A DNA stretch of 59,450 nucleotides from WHSP01 sp964424945 (GTDB lineage Bacteria; Gemmatimonadota; Gemmatimonadetes; Longimicrobiales; Longimicrobiaceae), in contig CAYRLB010000006.1 of NCBI GenBank assembly GCA_964424945.1, positions 1-59,450 of the forward strand. The letters run 5' to 3'. Positions 53,152 through 59,450 of this stretch are shown here, piece by piece (positions within the stretch are counted from its first letter, which is position 1; the number at the start of each line of letters is the position of its first letter). Both the position numbers and the translations under genes were made by a program. Under the pieces are notes generated by a model. The model was not told the DNA's origin and searched no databases. It saw nothing but the letters and a program-made list of their open reading frames with translations.

Positions 53152-53754
53152 TCACGGGAGCCGGCGCAGGACTGCGTCGAGCGGCTTCCGGACAGCATCT
53201 GGAACCACCGCCGGAAATCCAAGAAAAAGAAATCCGACTACCCTTTCCGAAGAAGGAACTTCCGCAGCCGCAAGGACGCCGGGAGCTACGGTCGCAGGAG
53301 AGGTGCTCCACTGGCAGCCAAGACCGAGGGCCCACGCCGCAAGCTGGATATTCTGAATTGCGGCAGCCACCGCCGCAAAGTCCTCCTCGCACCGGAATGG
53401 GTCCGGATCGAGAAGCTGCGTAACGATAACCAGGGCCGGCTTGCTGCCGATCTTCCCGAGCGATGTGCGGCGCGCCTCCTCACGCCGCTCAGGGGTCACA
53501 TCCGCGGGAAGGCGGGACGCCGCGAAGTCGGCCCACTCCGTTTCGATGCGCTTCCGCGTCAGCTCACCCGGCACGATGAACCGCCAGGGCTCCGTCAACT
53601 TATGGTTCGGAGCGAACCGACCGAGGTCGAGCGCGGCTGTGAGCAGCTCTTCCGGAACCCGGCGCTGCTGGAAGTTGAAGATGCTGCGACGGGACCGCAG
53701 GACGGAGAGGATCGGTTCCGCCGCGTCGAAGTCGGCCTGGTGATTTAGTGACAT
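53152..53754 (-). CDS. Nitroreductase family protein
   Basis: A flavin-binding oxidoreductase of about 200 residues, of the nitroreductase fold. The FMN phosphate loop is LRSRRSIFNFQQRRV, the second loop is FAPNHKLTEPWRFIV, and near the C-terminus is VVGFLFLGFPAVVPDAVRKPLDAVL. The middle SPATVAPGVLAAAEVP aligns with the dimer-lid region. Close relatives reduce nitro-aromatics, quinones or flavins with NAD(P)H. In-frame ATGs at 53820 and 53886 are alternative starts; conserved sequence begins only after 53754. Confidence 0.86.
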   Translation of the reverse strand: MSLNHQADFDAAEPILSVLRSRRSIFNFQQRRVPEELLTAALDLGRFAPNHKLTEPWRFIVPGELTRKRIETEWADFAASRLPADVTPERREEARRTSLGKIGSKPALVIVTQLLDPDPFRCEEDFAAVAAAIQNIQLAAWALGLGCQWSTSPATVAPGVLAAAEVPSSERVVGFLFLGFPAVVPDAVRKPLDAVLRRLP

Positions 53755-54034
53755 TTCCGGTGGAGCGTTGTGTTCCTGAAGGTTACGCCTGATCTGAATC
53801 TCGTGGCTCGTGTCAGCCATACAATCGAGGCATGGGAAGGTGCGACGCAACTCCGACAACCCCGTCTTCGTTGCCGCGGAATCCACGCGGCGCTAATCTG
53901 CTTGGGAATCCTCCGGCGCGTCTCCTGCCACTCGGTCAGACAGGAGTAACGATCCAGCACCGGGGAGATCTCTCCGCCCGTTCGCCTCTTCGGCAGCATC
54001 GCTCCCGCTCGGTCACCCTTACCGGAGTTTCCCG

Positions 54035-55008
54035 ATGACCCAATCGACCGTAGGAACAACCTCGAACCGGCACCTGCGTCAGGGGAGAGCCCGGGCGCTC
54101 ATCGTCGCTCCAGCGCTCCTTCTCACCTGGGCTGCGTCTAGCCCCGATGCCGCAGCCCAGACGCCCTACCAGGCTGATCCGGCCACGAAATTTCTCGGGA
54201 ACGTCTGGTCTCGGCCGCAACTCGAGGGCTTCACCGACCACTGGGACCAGGTGACGCCGGAAAACGCCGGGAAATGGGCGCCTCTTGAGCCCGTCCGCGA
54301 CCAGCTGAACTGGGGCCCGCTCGACGAGGCCTACGCCCTGGCGAAGGACAATGGGTTCCCCTTCCGCTTCCATACGCTCGTCTGGGGAAATCAACAGCCT
54401 GCCTGGGTCCGCGAGCTTCCGCCTGAGGAGCAGCTCGAGGAGCTCACGGAACGTTACGCGCAGATCGCCGAGCGCTACCCGTCGCTGGACTATGTCGAGG
54501 TGGTGAACGAGCCGATGAATGATCCGCCCCGGGACCGAAACGAGAACGATACGGAGAGCGGAAACTACTACGAAGCGCTCGGCGGGGCGGGAGCGACTGG
54601 CTGGGATTGGATACTCACCGCCTTCCGTATGGCGCGCGAACACTTCCCGGACTCGAAGCTCGTCATGAATGAGTATAATGTGACGAATTCCGAGGAGTCC
54701 ACCGAACGCTACCTCTCCATCGTGAAGCTGCTTCAGGAGGAAGATCTCATCGATGTCGTGGCGGTTCAGGGCCATGCCTTCTCCACGACGGTCGACGCCG
54801 AGATCACGAAGCGAAACCTCGATCGACTGGCATCCGCGGGCCTGCCGCTGATGATTACGGAGTTCGAAATCGATGGGCCGACCGACGAGGCGCAGCTTGC
54901 AGAGTACCAGCGCGTCTTCCCTGTTCTCTGGGAGCATCCGTCGGTTATCGGGGTCACCTTCTGGGGGTGGCGGCCGGGAATGTGGCGGACGCGGCAGCAG
55001 GCGTATCT
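54035..55008 (+). CDS. GH10 endo-1,4-beta-xylanase, 3' end lost in gap
   Basis: Secreted xylanase; 324 residues visible before 100 N. A signal peptide (LIVAPALLLTWAASSPDAAA) is followed by the GH10 barrel. Key motifs are VTPENAGKWAPLEP, FPFRFHTLVWGNQQPAWV, the acid/base Glu in YVEVVNEPMND, LVMNEYNV, DVVAVQGHAF, the nucleophile Glu in MITEFEID and the late GVTFWGWRPGMW. Only the last strand-helix and stop should be missing. After the gap the sequence cannot be joined to this frame with certainty. A possible remnant, YLSRP, occurs in one frame right after the gap. Confidence 0.92.
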
Positions 55009-55108
55009 NNNNNNNNNNNNNNNNNNNNNNNNNNNNNNNNNNNNNNNNNNNNNNNNNNNNNNNNNNNNNNNNNNNNNNNNNNNNNNNNNNNNNNNNNNNN
55101 NNNNNNNN
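55009..55108. other. Assembly gap 3 (100 N), true missing sequence
   Basis: Exactly 100 N, without any repeat shared by the flanks, unlike gaps 1 and 2. It removes the xylanase C-terminus. Family length suggests the lost coding part is short, some tens of codons. Confidence 0.85.
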
Positions 55109-55176
55109 CATACCTCTCGAGGCCCGCCGAAACCCTGTGCGCGGCATCCCCCCGATCGCCCCGATCTCTCCATACC

Positions 55177-56166
55177 ATGAGACCTTTTCTGCGGTGTCTG
55201 CCCGGCCTTGCCGTCGGCGCCAGCCTCTTTTCTTCGACAGCCGGTCTCCAGGCGCAGATCGTTCCCCCGGAGGAGGTGATCTTCCTCACTGCAGAGTGGA
55301 CGGGAGAGCGCTTCCCCGACGGCCGGCCGCGTGTCTCGGACGAGGTCCTGGAGCGGATGCGCTACGTTTCGCTCGAGGAGGCCTGGGCAGCGATCCGGGA
55401 GCAGGGCGCTGGCGGGTATAACCACAAGGTGGAGGGCGATTGGGACGTCATCCATCCCGATCAGGTGATGACGGGTCGGGCGCTGACCGTCGCCTATGTC
55501 CCGGCCCTCCCGGAGCTGCAGGCACGCATGGCTGCGCGGGGCAGGGCAGAAGGTCGGCCGGCCAGCATGGACCAGTGGCCCGTCGCGATGCTTCAACCGG
55601 GCGATGTCTATGTTGCGGACGGCTTCGGCAAGGTGGTCGGCGGCCCGGTCGTTGGAGACAACTTCGCCCGTGCGATCCACACGAACTCCAACAATGGGAT
55701 CGTGGTCTACGGTTCGGCGCGGGATCATGACGGGCAGAGTCAGATCGAAGGGTACAACGCCTGGGTGAAGGATTGGCACCCATCCTTTGTCGAGCAGATG
55801 ACCCTCATCAGCGTCAACGGCGTGACGAGAATCGGCGCTGCCACGGTCCTTCCCGGCGACGTCGTCCTTGCGACAACCAAAGGCGTGGTTTTCATCCCGC
55901 CGCATCTGGCGGAACGCGTTCTCCTCTACTCAGAGGTCACGCGGATGACCGATCTCTACCGGCACAGCCAGATTCGGGAGGGCGTATTCACGCTGCAGGA
56001 GTCCTATCCGAACATGACGCCCGCCCAGTATCAGGGGATGTACGACTGGTTGCCGGCCAACCGGACGATGCTCAATGAGGAGTTCGGCATCGCGCTCTCC
56101 ACGATCGACCGGATGATCGAGGCGCGCTCGACTCGCTGGCAGGAATGGCTGACACCGCAACCCTGA
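55177..56166 (+). CDS. Exported RraA-like protein
   Basis: A 329-residue protein of the RraA/HMG-aldolase fold with a signal peptide (RCLPGLAVGASLFSSTAGLQ, cleaved near LQAQ). The core shows PGDVYVADGFGKVVGGPVVG, where RraA-type enzymes have the GD...D substrate/metal loop, then GIVVYGSARDHDG and GDVVLATTKGVVFIPPHLAE. RraA relatives are aldolases/decarboxylases or RNase E inhibitors; the exported long form has no known role that I can name. It follows the xylanase gene and precedes, convergently, an exported sugar isomerase-like gene. The ATG at 55177 is the first after the gap. Confidence 0.82.
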   Translation: MRPFLRCLPGLAVGASLFSSTAGLQAQIVPPEEVIFLTAEWTGERFPDGRPRVSDEVLERMRYVSLEEAWAAIREQGAGGYNHKVEGDWDVIHPDQVMTGRALTVAYVPALPELQARMAARGRAEGRPASMDQWPVAMLQPGDVYVADGFGKVVGGPVVGDNFARAIHTNSNNGIVVYGSARDHDGQSQIEGYNAWVKDWHPSFVEQMTLISVNGVTRIGAATVLPGDVVLATTKGVVFIPPHLAERVLLYSEVTRMTDLYRHSQIREGVFTLQESYPNMTPAQYQGMYDWLPANRTMLNEEFGIALSTIDRMIEARSTRWQEWLTPQP

Positions 56167-56311
56167 ACGTCATCGGACGAAAGGGCTACGGTCTGCCGCC
56201 GGGAGGACATCTCGCCTGGCTGCGGCGCAGTAAGGTGCAGGAAGGGTAGCCGAATTCCTGCGGGGCAGAGCGTTTCGGGATCAGGAAACAAGCACAGACG
56301 GAAATAAACGA

Positions 56312-56348
56312 ATGAGCCCCCGGCGCCGCGAAGACGCCGGGGGCTCAT
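56312..56348. terminator. Bidirectional terminator between convergent genes
   Basis: ATGAGCCCCCGGCG (56312-56325) pairs perfectly with CGCCGGGGGCTCAT (56335-56348) around a 9-base loop. On the minus strand it is followed by TCGTTTATTTC. It lies between the ends of the RraA-like (+) and isomerase-like (-) genes. Confidence 0.85.
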
Positions 56349-56374
56349 CTGCAGAATGTGCAGTCTTTCCTCGG

Positions 56375-57307
56375 TCAGGAGAAGCGGTACCCGATCGATT
56401 GCAGGTATTCCTTGCTGACGCGCGCAGTCTCCAGCGGCGTCATCGGCATCGGACGGTTCCCATTGTTCGGGTCGAGCTCCACCATGATCATGACGTCGAC
56501 GCCCGAGCCCTCCAGGATCTGTGCGATCTCAGCGACGCGCACCTCTCCCATACCGAGCGGTGCATAGCCGAGATACTCCGGCCCTCCATCATAGTCCTTC
56601 ATATGGACGTGATGGATGACGGACGCGAAGTCCCTCACAAGCGGAACCGGGTCCGAACCGGCCTTCTGCAGCTGGCCGACATCCGGCCCGAACTTCACGT
56701 ACCGGGTGTCGACGCTCTCCATTGTCGCACGCGACTCCTCACCCGTCTCGATCGAGGTCCCGGTGTGCGGATGAAGCGCGGCAACGACACCGATGTCCAT
56801 CAGTGCCATCCCCATGTCATTCAATGCCGCCACGATGTTGGCGCGATTCGCATTGAAGTCGTAGTTCCCCCTCTGCACGTTGTTCGGACCGACAACGGCG
56901 ATCGTGCCGCCATACTTCCGGATGAGCTGGCCCCAGCGAACGATCTTGGCGACCTCGTCGGCACGGTTCGCCGCGTTCGTCAGGTTGACGGGGCAGTATG
57001 CGCCCTGCAGCTGCAGCGAAGCCGCTTCCAGCAGCTGACCGATCCCCCCACGTTCCTCCCACGCCTCAAGAACGTTCCCGAAGGACTCAAAGCCCTGGTA
57101 CCCGAGCGAACCGACGTCGCGGATTGCTCCTTGCGCGTCATCGGGCGAAAAGCCCCAGGTGATCCCTGTGTGTCCTACCTCCAACCGGTTTGCGGAACCA
57201 CCGGATCCCATCGCGGCCGATGCACAGGCCGGCAGAGTTCCGATTCCTAGAGCCAGTGCCTTCGCAAAGTCTCTCCGATTCATGGTCCGACTGCTGAAAG
57301 GGCCCAT
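56375..57307 (-). CDS. Tat-exported sugar phosphate isomerase/epimerase-like TIM barrel
   Basis: A 310-residue protein with a twin-arginine signal (MNRRDFAKALALGIGTLPAC), so it is folded before export to the periplasm. The barrel belongs to the xylose-isomerase-like TIM-barrel group. Metal ligands are expected in VVALHPHTGTSIETGEES (His), KFGPDVGQLQKAG (Asp), VHHVHMKDYDGGP (His) and VMIMVELDPNN (Glu). AGGAGG lies 6 bases before the ATG at 57307; the ATG at 57283, at the twin-arginine motif, is an alternative. Its exported location, beside xylanase and fucosidase genes, suggests action on a free or oligomeric sugar. Confidence 0.87.
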   Translation of the reverse strand: MGPFSSRTMNRRDFAKALALGIGTLPACASAAMGSGGSANRLEVGHTGITWGFSPDDAQGAIRDVGSLGYQGFESFGNVLEAWEERGGIGQLLEAASLQLQGAYCPVNLTNAANRADEVAKIVRWGQLIRKYGGTIAVVGPNNVQRGNYDFNANRANIVAALNDMGMALMDIGVVAALHPHTGTSIETGEESRATMESVDTRYVKFGPDVGQLQKAGSDPVPLVRDFASVIHHVHMKDYDGGPEYLGYAPLGMGEVRVAEIAQILEGSGVDVMIMVELDPNNGNRPMPMTPLETARVSKEYLQSIGYRFS

Positions 57308-57392
57308 CACTTCCCTCCTGATGACGATGCGGGGGATGTTCGATACGGGTCTAGGGGTACAATAGTCCCGACTAACCGTAGTATCAACCTTT

Positions 57393-57420
57393 TGCGGTCA
57401 CCGTTGCCCTTCTGACCGCA
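57393..57420. promoter_or_regulatory. Inverted repeat TGCGGTCA-N12-TGACCGCA in divergent promoter region
   Basis: A perfect 8-bp inverted repeat with a 12-base spacer, in the 297-base region between the divergent isomerase-like and GH95 genes. The spacing of half-sites fits a dimeric regulator binding site; no T-run follows on either strand. Confidence 0.4.
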
Positions 57421-57604
57421 TCCGGCCTATGATTCGGAACATTCAGCTGACCATAGTGGGCTTTATCCGGCTTTTCTGACGGCCTGCCACGCGCAGATAA
57501 GCGGCAAAGCCCGGCTGGAACAGCTGTTCGACCGCAGTTGCATCCCACGCACTTCGCTGTACACGTCGGTCACGCCCCACCCCTACCTCTGGCGGAGGAT
57601 ACGA

Positions 57605-59450
57605 ATGCCCGGATACGAAAGCCCCACCTGCCGGGAGCACGGGACCCCGAAGGCCCGGGCAGGAAAGATCTTCACGGCGATCTCCTTCGCAGCATCTACA
57701 GCATTGCTGACCCTTTTCGGAACCCCGGCGCATGCCCAGGCCGGGACGGATGAGCTGGTGCTCTGGTACCCGACGCCTGCCCGGCAGTGGGTGGAGGCGC
57801 TGCCCGTGGGAAACGGGAAGATGGGCGCGATGGTCTTCGGCGGGACCGCCCGCGAGCGGATTCAGTTCAATGAAGAAACGCTGTGGGCCGGCTTNNNNNN
57901 NNNNNNNNNNNNNNNNNNNNNNNNNNNNNNNNNNNNNNNNNNNNNNNNNNNNNNNNNNNNNNNNNNNNNNNNNNNNNNNNNNNNNNNNNNNNNNGACGTT
58001 TCAGGCGATCCGACGAGCCGCAACGATGTCACGATGCGAAATGTGCGAGGCCGCTCGTTCGAGCAGCTCCGACAGCTTCATGTGGCGGATCACCAGGAGC
58101 TTTTCCGCCGCGTTGAGATCGATCTCGGTGCGGGGCGTCCCGAGCTCCCGACGGACGATCGGGTTCTCAGCTTCGAGTCGGGTGATGATCCCCAGCTCGC
58201 TTCGCTCTTCTTCCAGTTCGGTCGCTATCTGCTCATCGCTTCCAGCCGACCGGGCAGCCAGCCGGCCAATCTGCAGGGCATCTGGAATGACAGCAATTCG
58301 CCTTCATGGGACAGCAAGTATACCGTCAACATCAATACGGAGATGAACTACTGGCTTGCCGAGCCCGCGAATCTCGCGGAGCTCAGTGAGCCGCTCTTTC
58401 AGATGATCTCCGAGATCGGTGAGACGGGGGCTGCTACGGCGCGTGAGCATTATGGCGCAGATGGCTGGGTGGTGCATCACAACACCGACATCTGGAGGGG
58501 GACCGCGCCCGTCGACGCCCCCTTCTACGGCTTGTGGCCGACAGGGGGCGCCTGGCTCAGCCAGCACCTCTGGTGGCGCTACGAATATGGTGCAGATGCC
58601 GACTTCCTGCGGGAAGAGGCCTATCCGCTGATGAAGGAGGCATCGCGCTTCTTCATCGACTATCTCGTTGAGGATCCCGGAACGGGCTTCCTCATCTCCG
58701 GCCCCTCCGTTTCACCGGAGCTTCGCGGCCTCGTGATGGGCCCGACAATGGACCATCAGATCATCCGGGAGCTTTTCACGAACACGATCGAGGCGTCCGA
58801 AGTTCTCGGGGTCGATGCAGCGTTGCGGGACACGCTCGTGACGATGCGCTCGAAGATCGCACCGAACCAGATCGGTCGACTCGGCCAGCTCCAGGAGTGG
58901 CTGGACGATGTGGACGACCCGCAGGAGCAGCATCGGCACGTTTCCCATCTCTGGGGGCTGCACCCCGGTTCTGAAATCAACGCCTTCGAGACGCCGGAGC
59001 TGTTCGCGGCTGCGCGCCGATCCCTGGAGATGCGGGGGGATGGTGGCACCGGGTGGTCGCGGGCGTGGAAGATCAACTTCTGGGCGCGCCTTCATGATGG
59101 TGACCACGCCTACCTGATGCTGCAGAACCTCCTGATGCTCACCGGGAGCGACAAGACGAATTACAATGGCGGTGGCGTGTACCCCAATCTCTTCGACGCA
59201 CACCCGCCCTTCCAGATCGATGGCAACTTCGGCGCGACGGCCGGCATCATCGAGATGCTCCTGCAGAACCATGTCGGGGAGATCCATCTGCTTCCGGCAC
59301 TCCCGTCGGCCTGGCCCGATGGCCGGATCAGCGGCTTGCGCGCACGGGGCGGCTTTACCGTCGATATCACCTGGCGGGATGGGCGTCTGGTGGAAGCTGA
59401 GATCACCTCCGATCGCGGCGAACCGGTCCGAGTCCGCTATGAAAATCAGG
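57605..59450 (+). CDS. GH95 alpha-L-fucosidase/galactosidase, gapped and 3' partial
   Basis: Exported glycoside hydrolase of family 95. Before the gap: signal peptide (cleaved near AHAQA) and the N-terminal LVLWYPTPARQWVEALPVGN with NGKMGAMVFGG and FNEETLWAG. After the gap: LHVADHQELFRRVEIDLG, SSRPGSQPANLQGIWND, NTEMNYWLAEPANL, GWVVHHNTDIWRGTAP, GTGWSRAWKINFWARL and PFQIDGNFGATAGI. These are the core motifs of the catalytic (alpha/alpha)6 domain. The frame is open to base 59450, so the C-terminus lies beyond the window. About 200 residues of the N-terminal domain are absent, so the true gap is near 600 bases. GGCGGAGGA precedes the ATG. Confidence 0.92.
   Translation, partial: MPGYESPTCREHGTPKARAGKIFTAISFAASTALLTLFGTPAHAQAGTDELVLWYPTPARQWVEALPVGNGKMGAMVFGGTARERIQFNEETLWAGXXXXXXXXXXXXXXXXXXXXXXXXXXXXXXXXXXDVSGDPTSRNDVTMRNVRGRSFEQLRQLHVADHQELFRRVEIDLGAGRPELPTDDRVLSFESGDDPQLASLFFQFGRYLLIASSRPGSQPANLQGIWNDSNSPSWDSKYTVNINTEMNYWLAEPANLAELSEPLFQMISEIGETGAATAREHYGADGWVVHHNTDIWRGTAPVDAPFYGLWPTGGAWLSQHLWWRYEYGADADFLREEAYPLMKEASRFFIDYLVEDPGTGFLISGPSVSPELRGLVMGPTMDHQIIRELFTNTIEASEVLGVDAALRDTLVTMRSKIAPNQIGRLGQLQEWLDDVDDPQEQHRHVSHLWGLHPGSEINAFETPELFAAARRSLEMRGDGGTGWSRAWKINFWARLHDGDHAYLMLQNLLMLTGSDKTNYNGGGVYPNLFDAHPPFQIDGNFGATAGIIEMLLQNHVGEIHLLPALPSAWPDGRISGLRARGGFTVDITWRDGRLVEAEITSDRGEPVRVRYENQ
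57895..57994. other. Assembly gap 4 (100 N) inside the GH95 gene
   Basis: Exactly 100 N without flanking duplication. Comparison with GH95 layout shows the end of the N-terminal domain is missing, so the N count underestimates the gap. Confidence 0.88.

Overview
The window looks like a GC-rich (by eye about 64% G+C) chromosomal scaffold from a Gram-negative, respiring, polysaccharide-using bacterium. It encodes TonB-type and other outer-membrane barrels, lipoproteins, Tat-exported enzymes, an aa3-type oxidase and two nitrite reductases. The gene style (exported RraA-like and TIM-barrel proteins, the GH15/zwf/gnd run, small SFPASDPPSW proteins) fits Gemmatimonadota or a neighbouring phylum, but no marker gene settles this. 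No rRNA, tRNA, CRISPR array, insertion sequence or phage integrase was seen. Four 100-N gaps mark a scaffolded, probably metagenomic, assembly. Two of them are flanked by identical 55-bp sequences and are almost certainly unmerged k-mer overlaps.

Layout. 1-3642 (+): end of a cytochrome c oxidase operon (ctaD partial, ctaE, a small membrane protein, ctaG). 3691-13420 (-): a FecA-like TonB receptor, a GlsB-type protein, an operon of glucose-6-phosphate dehydrogenase, 6-phosphogluconate dehydrogenase and a GH15 glucan hydrolase, a flavin reductase and a MatC-like carboxylate carrier. 14015-24937: mixed housekeeping and unknown genes, including a tiny SFPASD protein, a damaged SnoaL-like gene, a HerA-like ATPase, a DUF3293 protein, an ABC exporter whose permease carries an extra periplasmic domain, VTT and TspO-like membrane proteins and a small lipoprotein.

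25300-33781 (+): the most interesting block. It holds an ATP-grasp enzyme, a REC-REC-HPt phosphotransfer protein, a PHP-domain enzyme, a processive GT2 polysaccharide synthase, a 76-aa membrane protein, a TPR outer-membrane barrel, a GH26-like hydrolase, and a response regulator whose output domain is a PIG-L/LmbE deacetylase. From the PHP gene to the barrel gene the coding regions overlap by 4 bases. The parts parallel the Pga/Bcs/Alg synthase-dependent exopolysaccharide machines, but the deacetylase and the signalling are arranged differently. I propose it as a phospho-relay-controlled exopolysaccharide system.

33902-41819: sugar-acid and sugar uptake genes (tagaturonate epimerase, RbsD/FucU mutarotase, zinc dehydrogenase, RbsA/RbsC-type importer, SDR, and a convergent RbsB-like binding lipoprotein), readable as a pathway for L-galactose, L-fucose or uronates. 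42118-46886: DinB, two unknown proteins, a bicupin-SMP-30 lipoprotein and a flavin-binding PNPOx-like protein. 47134-50307: an AniA-like copper nitrite reductase beside NrfH-NrfA, giving NO-forming and ammonium-forming nitrite reduction side by side. 50456-53754: an unknown lipoprotein, an outer-membrane barrel protein and a nitroreductase. 54035-59450: GH10 xylanase (cut by a gap), exported RraA-like protein, Tat-exported TIM-barrel isomerase and GH95 fucosidase/galactosidase (cut by a gap and by the window end), a polysaccharide-degradation region.
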